From positions 1 through 59,622 of the forward strand of contig CAMDRP010000008.1 in assembly GCA_945906965.1 (NCBI GenBank): a stretch of DNA of 59,622 nucleotides, written 5' to 3'. Under the pieces are notes generated by a model. It saw only the letters and a list, made by a program, of their open reading frames with translations, was not told where the DNA came from and searched no databases. The number at the start of each line of letters is the position of its first letter. The stretch's first letter is position 1. This DNA comes from Opitutus sp. GAS368. GTDB taxonomy: Bacteria; Verrucomicrobiota; Verrucomicrobiia; Opitutales; Opitutaceae. Both the position numbers and the translations under genes were made by a program. Shown here piece after piece: positions 39,370 to 47,796 of this stretch.

Positions 39370-40329
39370 ATGATTCATTCGTTCGTCTTCAGCGAGGGTA
39401 AACTCGTCAGCCGCGACCTTGAGCTCGAGGCGCTGCGCCTCGTCCACGGCGACAAGGGCCTCATCCTCTGGGTCGACCTCGATCAACCCACCGACGAAGA
39501 AATCAAACTCATCCTCGAAGGCGTTTTTAATTTCCACCCGCTCGCCATCGAAGACTGCGTCACGCCGAGTTCCCTCCCGAAAATCGAGGACTACGAAGAC
39601 TACCTCTTCATGGTCACTCACGCCGTCGATTTCACCCGCACTGATAAATTTGCCACCACCGAGCTCGATCTATTCCTCGGCAAAGAATTTCTCGTCACGT
39701 TTCACCGCGCGCCCCTGCGCTCCGTCGCCACCGCCTTCGAGCGCGTCACCAAAAGCACCGCCCGCGGCCCCGATCGTCTCGCCCACACCTTGCTCGACCA
39801 TCTCGTCGACAACTACCAGCCGGTCATGGACGAACTCCGCGCCGAGTTGGAGGAACTCGAGGAAAGCGTCCTCGCCCGCGATTCCGCCCAGAAAAAACTC
39901 GTCAACGAGCTGCTCTCCGTCCGCGGCGATTTTTCCCGCCTGCGCACCATCGTCCGTCCCCAGCGCGACGTCATCGACCGCCTCGCCCGCGGCGATAGCA
40001 AATTCATCCGCCCGATCCTGCTGCCCTACTTCCGCGATCTCCGCGATAATCTCACCCGGCTCGAGGACACCGCCGTCAACTACCACGAACGCCTCATGAT
40101 GGCGTTCGACATTTATCTCAACAAAGCCGCCTTCGAAGCCAACGAAGGCATCAAGTTTCTCACCGCGATCACCGCCGTCACGATTCCCGTCATGGTCGTC
40201 GGCACCTGGTTCGGCATGAACTTCGAAAGCATGCCCGAGCTCAAAGCCGGCTACCCGTGGGCTATCGGCATTACCGTCATCACAACCTCTCTGATGGTGG
40301 TCTATCTCAAGCGGAAGAAGTGGTTCTGA
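39370..40329 (+). CDS. corA: CorA-family magnesium/divalent cation transporter
   Basis: Protein of 319 residues. A large soluble N-terminal domain with long helices (PVMDELRAELEELEESVLA) is followed by two C-terminal membrane segments, the first ending in the selectivity motif GMN (residues 282-284, in WFGMNFESMPEL) and the second near the end (PWAIGITVITTSLMVVYL). The C-terminal basic tail KRKKWF is typical. The protein should form a pentameric Mg2+ (or Co2+/Ni2+) channel in the inner membrane. It is 12 bp downstream of the EIIA gene, which suggests PTS phosphorylation state could influence cation transport or that they are simply co-expressed; PtsN is known to affect potassium transport in enterobacteria. 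Confidence 0.95.
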   Translation: MIHSFVFSEGKLVSRDLELEALRLVHGDKGLILWVDLDQPTDEEIKLILEGVFNFHPLAIEDCVTPSSLPKIEDYEDYLFMVTHAVDFTRTDKFATTELDLFLGKEFLVTFHRAPLRSVATAFERVTKSTARGPDRLAHTLLDHLVDNYQPVMDELRAELEELEESVLARDSAQKKLVNELLSVRGDFSRLRTIVRPQRDVIDRLARGDSKFIRPILLPYFRDLRDNLTRLEDTAVNYHERLMMAFDIYLNKAAFEANEGIKFLTAITAVTIPVMVVGTWFGMNFESMPELKAGYPWAIGITVITTSLMVVYLKRKKWF

Positions 40330-40353
40330 GGCCCGGGTTCCCGCCGCGTTGAA

Positions 40354-41193
40354 TTACGCGGGCGCCCCTGCCCCTGCCCCTGCTCCCGCCCCCAGCCCTT
40401 CCGTCGGCTCCTCCCCGCGCTCGCACCGCGTGCCCGCCCGCGCTGTCACGCGCTCCATCGGCCACACGCCTACCTCCACCGGCCGCGCCACACTCACGTG
40501 CTCCGGCGCGCGCCCCTCGCGGTCAAATCCCGCCAGCCGCAACCCCGCATCGTCCCACACCGATACTTCCGCCGCGCCGATCTCATACGGCGCATGATGC
40601 ACCCGCCCCGTGAACAACCGTGCCCCGCTCGCGTCCCACGCAAACAACCGGTAACGTTCCACGAGAAAAAACTCCAACGTCCCCGCCACGGCCGGCCGCG
40701 CCGCCCCCACGGGCCGATAGCAAAACCGACTCTCGATAGTCTGCCCCTGCCGCCGCGACCGGTAATCCACTGCCTGCGTGCGCGCGTCCACCGTCGCCGC
40801 CATCGTCGCATGTTGGTAAGGCAGATGAAACAGCGCCCGCGCGATCTTCACCGCGAGCCACTGGTTCGCATCGAGCGAGTAAAACCACACACCGGGTCGC
40901 CCCTGCGCATCGTGGACATACGTCCGCACATTTAACTCCAGGAAATCCGAAAGACCCCACACCGCCGGCAACCCGCGCGGCCGCACCCGCTCCATCGCAA
41001 ACGGCACCAGCCCGAGCCACGCACGCCCCTCGTGGACATCGACCGTCAAACCCGGCGGCAACGTGCGTTGAATCTCCGCCGGATCCCACGCCCAATGCAG
41101 AAACAACAACTGCGCCCAACGCTGCCGCATGACCGGCGCACCCGCGGGCTGTTCCCGCTCGGCGAGCCGTTGCGCGAGGGAAGGTGAACTCAT
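40354..41193 (-). CDS. DUF2071 (YqjF-like) protein
   Basis: Protein of 279 residues in the DUF2071 family, whose biochemical function is unknown. Typical blocks are WAQLLFLHWAWDPAEIQRTLPPGL (in part), GLVPFAMERVRPRGLP, FLELNVRTYVHDAQGRPGVW (in part), FYSLDANQWLAVKIAR and FHLPY. No signal peptide or membrane segment is seen. The C-terminal tail is an unusual Gly-Ala run (GAGAGAGAGAPA) encoded by a CCCCTG-type short tandem repeat on the plus strand. The gene is convergent with corA (24 bp). Third positions are G-rich. The ATG at 41193 is the only reasonable start. Confidence 0.9.
   Translation of the reverse strand: MSSPSLAQRLAEREQPAGAPVMRQRWAQLLFLHWAWDPAEIQRTLPPGLTVDVHEGRAWLGLVPFAMERVRPRGLPAVWGLSDFLELNVRTYVHDAQGRPGVWFYSLDANQWLAVKIARALFHLPYQHATMAATVDARTQAVDYRSRRQGQTIESRFCYRPVGAARPAVAGTLEFFLVERYRLFAWDASGARLFTGRVHHAPYEIGAAEVSVWDDAGLRLAGFDREGRAPEHVSVARPVEVGVWPMERVTARAGTRCERGEEPTEGLGAGAGAGAGAPA
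40365..40382 (+). repeat. Hexanucleotide tandem repeat (CCCCTG)x3
   Basis: Three exact CCCCTG units followed by degenerate copies up to about 40398. They lie inside the 3' end of the DUF2071 gene and encode its Gly-Ala tail. A six-base unit changes length without shifting the frame. Confidence 0.8.
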
Positions 41194-41285
41194 GCGCCTA
41201 GTCTGCCTCCACTGCTAACCCGCTGCAACCCTCGCAAAGCAGAATTATTACTCGCGGCCTGAGTCATGTAAAAAACCCGCCAAAA

Positions 41286-41324
41286 GGTAGGGGTCGCGAC
41301 CGCTGGGCGCGCCGCCAGCCTACC
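41286..41324. repeat. Cloverleaf-like palindromic element
   Basis: The outer arms GGTAGG and CCTACC enclose a perfect 10-bp palindrome (GGTCGCGACC, 41292-41301) and a second hairpin (CTGG...CCAG, 41303-41318). The compact multi-stem layout resembles REP-type dispersed intergenic repeats; no second copy is seen in this window. Confidence 0.55.
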
Positions 41325-41431
41325 CAAAGGTTAAACGCGAGGTGGAGCCTGCCGAAACGAACCAAGCACGCTCGCCTCCTTTGGGTTCCGTGCTCGGATA
41401 TTTGGTGTCCAAGACTAATCCTAAGCCAAAA

Positions 41432-41461
41432 GGCTCACTATACGCGGGCTTTTAGTGAGCC
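41432..41461. repeat. Perfect 9-bp inverted repeat
   Basis: GGCTCACTA (41432-41440) and TAGTGAGCC (41453-41461) are separated by 12 bases. There is only a short T run in the loop and none after the stem, so it does not look like a terminator; an operator or part of a repeat element is possible. Confidence 0.55.
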
Positions 41462-41736
41462 GCCGCTCCCCCCGCAACCCACCAAGCATCCCTCCAACCG
41501 AGCGCGCGCCAGCGGCTATTCTTAGGTTAGGAGGGAAAGGGTTAGCATGTACCGTACCCAGCCATCGGGCAGCAGCCGTTGCTCGCGCAACACCCCATCG
41601 GCGCGCCGCCGCTAAGTACGCGCTGGCCGCTGGCGAGTAGACGCTTTGGCCGCTGATAGCCACCGGTTGCAACGGGTTCATCTGCGGCGGCGATTCGCCG
41701 CTTGCGGCCCAGCGCGGGCCACGAAAACCTTGCTCT

Positions 41737-43149
41737 ATGCGCCGCCTCCTGTTCGCCACCCTGCTCGCCCTCACCCGCTTGGAAGCCCAAACGCCTGCGC
41801 CCGCCGCTTCCGCTGCCGCCGCCAACCCGCCCGCTTCGCCCGAAGCCGTGATGCTCGAGCGTATCTTCACCGAGGCCCTCGCCCGCGGCACCGCCTACGA
41901 AAACCTCCGCGCCCTCACCTCCCGTTATCCCGGCCGGCTCGCCGGTTCCAAAGCCCTCGAAGGCGCCGTCACGTGGTCGCAGAAACAACTCAACGCCCTC
42001 GGCCTCGATCGCGTGTCCACGCAAGAGGTGATGGTCCCTCACTGGGAACGCGGCTCGCGCGAATCAGTCCGGCTCATGCTCGCCACGGGGCCCGCGATCA
42101 ATCTCGCCGCCCTCGCCCTCGGCAACTCCATCGGCACGCCGCCCGCCGGCATCACCGCCGAAGTCATCGAAGTAAAATCCCTCGACGAGCTCGAAGCGCT
42201 CGGACGCGATAAAATCGCCGGCAAGATCGTCTTCTTTAATCGCCCGATGGACCCCGCGATGGTCCTACCCGGCCGCGCCTATGGAGCCGCCGGCGACCAA
42301 CGCGGCCGTGGCCCGATCACTGCCGCCAAATACGGCGCCATCGGCGCCCTCACGCGCTCCCTCACGCACGCGCTCAACAACGTCCCGCACACCGGTGCCA
42401 CCACGTTTCTACCCGAAGGTCCCAACATCCCCGCGTGCGCCCTTTCCACCGTCGCCGCCGACCGCCTAAGCGCCGCCCTCGCCGCCGATCCCAAAATCCG
42501 CGTCGAGCTCAAGTCCCATGCCTCCCGTTACCCCGACGCCCTTTCGCACAACGTCATCGGCGAGATCCGCGGCTCCCAGTTTCCCGACCAAATCATGGTC
42601 GTCGGCGGCCACCTTGATTCTTGGGACATCTCACCCGGCGCCCACGACGACGGCTCGGGCGTGGTTCAGGCGATGGAAGTTCTCCGCATCTTCAAAACCC
42701 TCGGAATCAAACCACGCCACACCCTCCGCGCCGTCCTATTCACCAACGAAGAAAACGGCCTCCGCGGCGCCACGACCTACGCCGACCTCGCGCGCAAGGC
42801 CGGCGAAAAACACATCCTCGCCCTCGAATCCGACAACGGCGGCTTTCAACCTCGCGGCTTCGAGCTCGCCAGTTCGCAATTCGACGCGATCGCCCGCGCC
42901 GCCCGTTGGACCAAACTCTTCGAACCCTACGGCCTGCCCTTGCTGGTCGCCGGCCGTGGCGGCGCCGATGTCGCCCCGCTTTATCTACTCGGCGCGACGA
43001 CGGGGGAAATCCTTCCCGACTCGCAACGCTACTTCGACATCCACCACACGACCGCCGACAACCTCGAACAAGTGAACCCGCGCGAACTCCACCTCGGCGC
43101 CGGCGCCCTCGCTTCGCTCATCTGGCTCATCGACACGCAGGGATTGTAA
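41737..43149 (+). CDS. Secreted M28-family zinc metallopeptidase
   Basis: Protein of 470 residues, probably an exported aminopeptidase or carboxypeptidase-Q-like enzyme. A signal peptide (MRRLLFATLLALTRLEAQT) is followed by an Ala/Pro linker. Residues about 120-260 contain a PA-like inserted domain. The di-zinc catalytic domain shows GGHLDSWD (His292), GAHDDGSG (Asp304), TNEENG (Glu338/Glu339), ESDNG (Asp366) and HHTTAD (His437 area), the complete M28 ligand set. It likely trims peptides in the periplasm. The HAD phosphatase gene starts 28 bp downstream on the same strand. The upstream intergenic region is long (543 bp). The ATG has no Shine-Dalgarno. Confidence 0.93.
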   Translation: MRRLLFATLLALTRLEAQTPAPAASAAAANPPASPEAVMLERIFTEALARGTAYENLRALTSRYPGRLAGSKALEGAVTWSQKQLNALGLDRVSTQEVMVPHWERGSRESVRLMLATGPAINLAALALGNSIGTPPAGITAEVIEVKSLDELEALGRDKIAGKIVFFNRPMDPAMVLPGRAYGAAGDQRGRGPITAAKYGAIGALTRSLTHALNNVPHTGATTFLPEGPNIPACALSTVAADRLSAALAADPKIRVELKSHASRYPDALSHNVIGEIRGSQFPDQIMVVGGHLDSWDISPGAHDDGSGVVQAMEVLRIFKTLGIKPRHTLRAVLFTNEENGLRGATTYADLARKAGEKHILALESDNGGFQPRGFELASSQFDAIARAARWTKLFEPYGLPLLVAGRGGADVAPLYLLGATTGEILPDSQRYFDIHHTTADNLEQVNPRELHLGAGALASLIWLIDTQGL

Positions 43150-43177
43150 GCGGCGCCATTTTTCCGAATTCGCCGCC

Positions 43178-43837
43178 ATGCTTCGCGCGCTCATTTTTGA
43201 TTTCGACGGCCTGATCCTCGACACCGAGTCCGCGCTCATCCGTTCGTACGCGGATGTTCACGCGGCGCGCAGCGTGGCCTTCGACGAAGCGCTGTTTATC
43301 CGCGCGGTAGGGCACGTTGATTTTAAATTTGATCCTTGGGCCGCCTTTGGTTCGAGCGCGGTCCATGCCGAGCTTGAGGCCCAACGCCAACACACTAAAA
43401 AAGGTCGCCTCGAACAACTCACGCCGTTGCCCGGCGTCGTCGCGCTCCTCGACGAAGCGCGCGCCGCCGGCTTGCCGGTCGCCATCGCTTCCAACTCTGA
43501 ACACACGTGGGTCGAGCCGCACCTCGCACGCCTCGGGCTCTTGGAACGGTTCACCTTCGTGGCCTGCCGCGAAGACGCGCCCTCGCCCAAGCCTGAGCCC
43601 GATCTCTACAAACTCGTCCTCAATCAATTCGGTCTGCGCGCGCACGAAGCGGTCGCTTTCGAAGACTCGCACACCGGCAGCATCGCCGCCAAACGCGCGG
43701 GGCTGTTCACCGTCGCCGCGCCCGGGCCTTCAACGCAGCACCACGATTTTGCGCACGTCGATCTACGCGTGAACTCGCTCGCCGAGGTCACACTCACCAG
43801 CCTAGGCGCGCGCTTGGTTGCGTCGCGCGGGGTTTAA
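43178..43837 (+). CDS. HAD-superfamily hydrolase (beta-phosphoglucomutase/phosphatase-like)
   Basis: Protein of 219 residues of HAD subfamily IA. Motif I is FDFDGLILDTE with the nucleophile Asp8 and the acid/base Asp10; motif II is the serine in IASNSEH; motif III/IV is KPEPDLY and then AFEDSHTGSIAAKRAG. A four-helix cap lies between motifs I and II, as in beta-phosphoglucomutase and phosphoglycolate phosphatase. The substrate cannot be told from sequence. It follows the M28 peptidase by 28 bp. Its TAA stop overlaps the TAA of the convergent ABC-F gene: the two stops share the palindrome TTAA at 43834-43837. Confidence 0.92.
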   Translation: MLRALIFDFDGLILDTESALIRSYADVHAARSVAFDEALFIRAVGHVDFKFDPWAAFGSSAVHAELEAQRQHTKKGRLEQLTPLPGVVALLDEARAAGLPVAIASNSEHTWVEPHLARLGLLERFTFVACREDAPSPKPEPDLYKLVLNQFGLRAHEAVAFEDSHTGSIAAKRAGLFTVAAPGPSTQHHDFAHVDLRVNSLAEVTLTSLGARLVASRGV

Positions 43838-45645
43838 CCGCCGAGTTCTTCCCAGCGTTTGTAAGTCGTCGCGATCTGCGCCTCGAGTTCGTGCAGGCGT
43901 CCCGTGGCCTGCGTCACTTCGAGTGGCGGTTTTTTGAAAAACAACGGATCGGCGAGCTTGGCGGTGAGCGCGGTCTGTTCGTTTTCGAGTTTCTCGATCA
44001 ACGCCGGCATCGCGTCCAATTCGGCGCGTTCTTTGTTGGTAAGTTTGCGCGCTTTGGAGGCGGGCGCGCCGGCACCACCACTAGCGGCGGCCTTCGCGGC
44101 GCGTTTCGCTAGTTCCTCGGCGGCGGCGAGCGCGGCGGCTTTGCGGGCTTTTTCTTTCTGCCAATCATCGTAGCCGCCGATGTAATCGACGACGCGGCCT
44201 TCGCCTTCAAACACGAGCAAGCTCGTGCAGACTTCGTTCAAGAACGCGCGATCGTGGCTAACGAGCAATACGGTGCCGCCAAATTCCACGAGCAAATCCT
44301 CAAGGAGCTCGAGCGTTTCGGCGTCGAGATCGTTGGTCGGTTCGTCGAGCACGAGCACGTTAGCGGGCTTGGTGAAAAGCCGCGCGAGGAGGAGTCGATT
44401 ACGTTCGCCGCCGGAGAGCGCCTTGATCGGAGTGCGGGCGCGAGTGGGTTCGAAAAGAAAATCTTCCAAGTAGGAAATCACGTGCCGCGTGCGGCCGTTG
44501 ATCGTGATCATGGTGTTGCCGTCGGCCACGGCGTCTTGCACGCGCATGGTTTCATCAAGCTGCGCGCGGAGTTGGTCGAAGTAGACGATCTCCAATTGCG
44601 TGCCTTGCTCGACGAGGCCGACCTTCGGCTTCAATTGCCCGAGCAACAATTTCAACAGCGTGGTTTTGCCCGCACCGTTGGGCCCAACGATGCCGATCTT
44701 GTCGCCGCGCTCGATGCGCGTGGTGACATCGCGCACGATCCATGGGCCGTCCTCGGCGTAGCGAAAACCCGCGTCTTCGCAGGTGATGACCTTAAAGCCG
44801 CTGCGATCGGCTTCCTGTGCGGTCATCGTGGCTTTGCCCTGACGGTCGCGCCGATCGGCGCGTTCGGCGCGCATTTTCTCGAGTGCGTGGATGCGGTTGT
44901 TGGCGCGCGAGCGCTGGGCTTTCACGCCGCGGCGAATCCAGACTTCTTCCTGCGCGAGTTTCTTATCGAACTGCGCGCGCTCGACTTCTTCGGCTTCGAG
45001 CACGGCCTGTTTGCGCACGAGAAACGTATCATAGTCGCACGCCCAACCGATGAGTTGACCACGATCCACTTCGACAATGCGCGTGGCCAACTTCCGCAAA
45101 AAGGCCCGATCGTGCGTCACAAAAAGCAAGGCGCCGCCCCATTCTAGTAAAAATTCTTCGAGCCACTGGATCGACGCGAGATCGAGATGGTTCGTCGGCT
45201 CGTCCAAGAGCAGCAGCTGCGGCGCCTCGACGAGGCCGCGCGCAAGCAACACGCGACGTTTTTGTCCGGCCGACAACGCCGTGAAATCTTGATCCGCCGG
45301 CAAACCCATCTGCTCAAGCAAGCGCTCGACGCGATCGTGGCGCTCCCAGTCGTTGTGTTCCTCGTAGCTACCGCCATCGCCTTCGACCACGGTGCGCACC
45401 GTGCCCGCGAGGCCGGCGGGGACTTCTTGCTTCAACGTCGAAAATACCGCGCCCGCTTGGCGAAACACCTGGCCCTTGTCCGATTCAAGCTCGCCAGAGA
45501 TCACCTTCATGAGCGTGGACTTACCCGCACCATTGCGCCCGACCAAACAGACCCGCTCGCCGCGGTCGATCTGGAGATTGACGCGATCCAGCAACGGCGC
45601 ACCGCCGAAGCTCAAGCTGACATCGAGAAGACTCACAATAGCCAT
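43834..45645 (-). CDS. uup: ABC-F family ATPase, Uup type
   Basis: Protein of 603 residues with two fused ABC ATPase domains and no membrane segment. The first has Walker A GRNGAGKST, signature LSAGQKRRV and Walker B LLLLDEPTNHLD; the second has GPNGAGKTT, LSGGERNRL and VLVLDEPTNDLD. The linker between them contains the charged P-site tRNA-interaction motif region. A C-terminal coiled-coil (IEKLENEQTALTAKL and onward) marks the Uup branch, which binds ribosomes or branched DNA. The start is the ATG at 45645 (MAIVSLLDVSLSFGG); a frame extension upstream overlaps the exonuclease gene and is not conserved-looking. It lies 88 bp after the exonuclease gene on the same strand. Confidence 0.93.
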   Translation of the reverse strand: MAIVSLLDVSLSFGGAPLLDRVNLQIDRGERVCLVGRNGAGKSTLMKVISGELESDKGQVFRQAGAVFSTLKQEVPAGLAGTVRTVVEGDGGSYEEHNDWERHDRVERLLEQMGLPADQDFTALSAGQKRRVLLARGLVEAPQLLLLDEPTNHLDLASIQWLEEFLLEWGGALLFVTHDRAFLRKLATRIVEVDRGQLIGWACDYDTFLVRKQAVLEAEEVERAQFDKKLAQEEVWIRRGVKAQRSRANNRIHALEKMRAERADRRDRQGKATMTAQEADRSGFKVITCEDAGFRYAEDGPWIVRDVTTRIERGDKIGIVGPNGAGKTTLLKLLLGQLKPKVGLVEQGTQLEIVYFDQLRAQLDETMRVQDAVADGNTMITINGRTRHVISYLEDFLFEPTRARTPIKALSGGERNRLLLARLFTKPANVLVLDEPTNDLDAETLELLEDLLVEFGGTVLLVSHDRAFLNEVCTSLLVFEGEGRVVDYIGGYDDWQKEKARKAAALAAAEELAKRAAKAAASGGAGAPASKARKLTNKERAELDAMPALIEKLENEQTALTAKLADPLFFKKPPLEVTQATGRLHELEAQIATTYKRWEELGG

Positions 45646-45733
45646 AAGAACCCGCCAACGTGCCCACCCACGCCGACCAGAGCAAGGCTCGCCTTCCAAC
45701 ACCCGCAATTTTTCCCTGCGCACCTCGGTAATT

Positions 45734-46399
45734 TTAAAACAACTCGCGCTGCGTGAGCGCATCCCGCTTCGCCCCGTCAAGCGTACTCAACGCCAGCAAC
45801 TGCATCACGCTCATGCCTGCCACCGCCGGCTCCCGCGCGAGCGAGGCCAACAACACCGCGCCTGCCAAGGCATCGTACAACGCCGCGTGATAACGTCGCC
45901 GTTCCCCAGGGCAAAATGTCTCCGCCAGAACGTCCAATTCGGCCTGCAAGCCGCACGCCGCGATCAAATCCTCCAGTTTACCCGAAGCGAGTTGCGGATA
46001 AAGTTGCCCATAAATCCGGGCTGAATCGATCCACGGCCCCCACTCGACGATCCGCTCGCCGGGCCGCGCGAAATCCGGCGATTGCCGCGGATAGGGCCAC
46101 ACGCCTTTGAGGAGCGCATTTTCCACGCCCGCATAATGCGCCGCCAGCGGCCCGCGCTCGCGCAAGCCCGCAAAATACTCCCACTCATCGGCAAACGGCG
46201 CGCGTCCGGCCAGCTCGGGCTCGCTCAAGCCGTGGACCGCCACGTCCTCTGCCCGCACGCGGCCCGTTGCCGCGCACAAGCGCGTCGCGGCCTCGACCAC
46301 GCGTCCACCCAGCAACGTCGCGACGCCATATTCCAGCACGCCTGACACGCGGCTGCCTTCAAAATCGACAAAGAAAATCGGCTGCTCGGTCCAAGACAT
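45734..46399 (-). CDS. DEDDh-type 3'-5' exonuclease (DnaQ-like)
   Basis: Protein of 221 residues starting at the ATG at 46399 (MSWTEQPIFFVDFEGSR). ExoI motif residues are the Asp and Glu of FVDFEG. The ExoII region reads AHYAGVENALL, where the usual aspartate of the DnaQ pattern (HNAxFD) is replaced by a glutamate. ExoIII is YHAALYDALA with the catalytic His and Asp. It is most likely a stand-alone proofreading or repair exonuclease, or an RNase T-like enzyme; substrate is uncertain. It is divergent from the HisN-like gene (95 bp between the starts). Third positions are G-rich, as in the AddAB-like genes. Confidence 0.85.
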   Translation of the reverse strand: MSWTEQPIFFVDFEGSRVSGVLEYGVATLLGGRVVEAATRLCAATGRVRAEDVAVHGLSEPELAGRAPFADEWEYFAGLRERGPLAAHYAGVENALLKGVWPYPRQSPDFARPGERIVEWGPWIDSARIYGQLYPQLASGKLEDLIAACGLQAELDVLAETFCPGERRRYHAALYDALAGAVLLASLAREPAVAGMSVMQLLALSTLDGAKRDALTQRELF

Positions 46400-46494
46400 T
46401 CCCCTCACCCAACACGCAACCGGCGACGAATCCAATCCTGCCTTTTGCGATTTTTTCCGTGTATTTCGGTAGGTTCGTCCGCCACTCTGCCCGC

Positions 46495-47265
46495 GTGGAC
46501 CTCACGCCTTACCGCTCTTTCCTGACCGAGCTCGCCGAGCGCAGCGGCGATTTTATCCGCCCGCACTTCGCGAACCCCGCGCTCACCGTCGAGACGAAAG
46601 CTGATGCGTCCCCCGTCACCATCGCCGACCGCGGCGCCGAGGAACTCCTCCGCCAGCTCATCGCGAAAAAATTTCCCACGCATGGTATCATCGGCGAGGA
46701 ACTCGGCAACGAACGCGCCGATGCGCCCTTCGTCTGGGTGCTCGATCCCATCGACGGCACGAAATCATTCATCAGTGGCGTCCCGCTTTTCGGCACGTTG
46801 ATCGCGCTGCTTTACGAGGGCCAACCGGTACTCGGTTGCATCCACCAGCCGATTCTCCGCCAACTCATGATCGGCGACGGCTCAACCACGACGCTCAACG
46901 GGCGCCCCGTGCGTTGCCGGCCGACTACGCGTCTCGCCGACGCCACTGTGCTCACGAGCGATCCGCTGAACCTCGCCAAATATCAAAACGGTCCCGCGTG
47001 CGATCGCCTGCTCGCCGCCGCGAAACTTGTCCGCACTTGGGGTGATTGCTACGGCTACCTGCTCGTCGCTTCGGGCCAAGCCGATGTCATGTGCGACCCG
47101 ATCATGAACCCGTGGGATATCGCCGCACTGGTGCCCGTGATCCGCGGCGCGGGCGGCGTGATCAGTGATTGGCGCGGCGGCGCGGCTTATCCCGCTGAAT
47201 CCACGCTTGCCGCCGCCACGCCGGAATTGCACGCGGCTGCGCTCGCGGTGCTTTCGGCGCGGTAA
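46495..47265 (+). CDS. hisN: Inositol-monophosphatase-family phosphatase, HisN-like (histidinol-phosphatase)
   Basis: Protein of 256 residues. I start at the GTG at 46495 (DLTPYRSFLTELAERSGDF follows); the longer open frame upstream overlaps the divergent exonuclease gene. Metal-binding motifs are IIGEE (Glu68), WVLDPIDGTKSF (Asp84, Asp87) and NPWDIAAL (Asp208). The WGDCYGYLLVASGQADVM block is characteristic of the HisN histidinol-phosphatase branch rather than of CysQ or SuhB, so it may perform the phosphatase step of histidine synthesis. No other his gene is in the window, and a broader inositol/nucleotide phosphatase role remains possible. It is followed by the convergent queF gene after 43 bp. 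Confidence 0.88.
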   Translation: MDLTPYRSFLTELAERSGDFIRPHFANPALTVETKADASPVTIADRGAEELLRQLIAKKFPTHGIIGEELGNERADAPFVWVLDPIDGTKSFISGVPLFGTLIALLYEGQPVLGCIHQPILRQLMIGDGSTTTLNGRPVRCRPTTRLADATVLTSDPLNLAKYQNGPACDRLLAAAKLVRTWGDCYGYLLVASGQADVMCDPIMNPWDIAALVPVIRGAGGVISDWRGGAAYPAESTLAAATPELHAAALAVLSAR

Positions 47266-47308
47266 TTTTTTTGCGCGCGGAGCCCAGGATCAGTCGCGGA
47301 AAATCGCC

Positions 47309-47683
47309 TTAACGTTTCTTGGCCTTCGGGGCTTTTTTCGCCGACCACTCGCACGTCACGACGGAGCTAATGCCGCCGCGGCCTTTCCAGTCGGCGATGA
47401 TCGTCAATTCGCGGGGCTTCAAGGCGCCGCCGAGGTCGTCACAGATTTTATTGGTCACAGCCTCGAAAAAAATGCCCGCGTTGCGAAACGCGTGGAGATA
47501 GAGCTTGAGCGACTTGAGTTCGACGCAGGTTTTATCGGCGACGTAACGCACCGTGATCGCGGCGAAATCAGGGTGGCCGGTGATCGGGCACATCGAAGTG
47601 AATTCGTGCTGCGTGTGCGCGATGACGTAGTCGCGGTGCGGCGCGGGATTAGGAAACATTTCGAGGATCTTAGGATCGGCCAT
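47309..47683 (-). CDS. queF: NADPH-dependent 7-cyano-7-deazaguanine reductase (type I QueF)
   Basis: Reduces preQ0 to preQ1 in queuosine tRNA modification. At 124 residues it is a compact type I (YkvM-like) enzyme, about 40 residues shorter than the Bacillus protein (165), with the missing part at the N-terminus. Catalytic Cys32 and Asp39 lie in SMCPITGHPDF, and the substrate-binding Glu55 in CVELKSLKLY. The NADPH-binding ELKSLKLY(L)HAFRN block is intact. The C-terminus is lysine-rich. No queC, queD or queE is nearby, so the rest of the pathway must be elsewhere. The ATG at 47683 has no Shine-Dalgarno. It lies downstream of rny on the same strand (113 bp gap). Confidence 0.95.
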   Translation of the reverse strand: MADPKILEMFPNPAPHRDYVIAHTQHEFTSMCPITGHPDFAAITVRYVADKTCVELKSLKLYLHAFRNAGIFFEAVTNKICDDLGGALKPRELTIIADWKGRGGISSVVTCEWSAKKAPKAKKR

Positions 47684-47796
47684 GGTGGTGAAAGTGATTT
47701 AAGCGGAAAAGAGGTGTAAGAAAAACGAGGCGGCCAAGTAAAGACGCCAAACACCAGCCTCAGAGCGCCCGCTTTAAACAAAGGACGCGGACGCGT

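Larger units (their letters stand above)
41194..41736. other. 543-bp intergenic region with palindromic elements
   Basis: Lies between the divergent DUF2071 and M28 peptidase genes. No convincing gene is found: the minus-strand frame through it is mostly a shadow of the peptidase 5' end. It holds two clear palindromic structures (41286-41324 and 41432-41461) and a GCGGCGATTCGCCGC hairpin close to the peptidase start. The peptidase promoter should be in here. Confidence 0.6.

Noticed and set aside
41421-41891. 156-codon minus-strand frame upstream of and into the M28 peptidase
   Set aside because: Most of it is antisense to the peptidase; the rest is low-complexity and lacks a recognisable domain.
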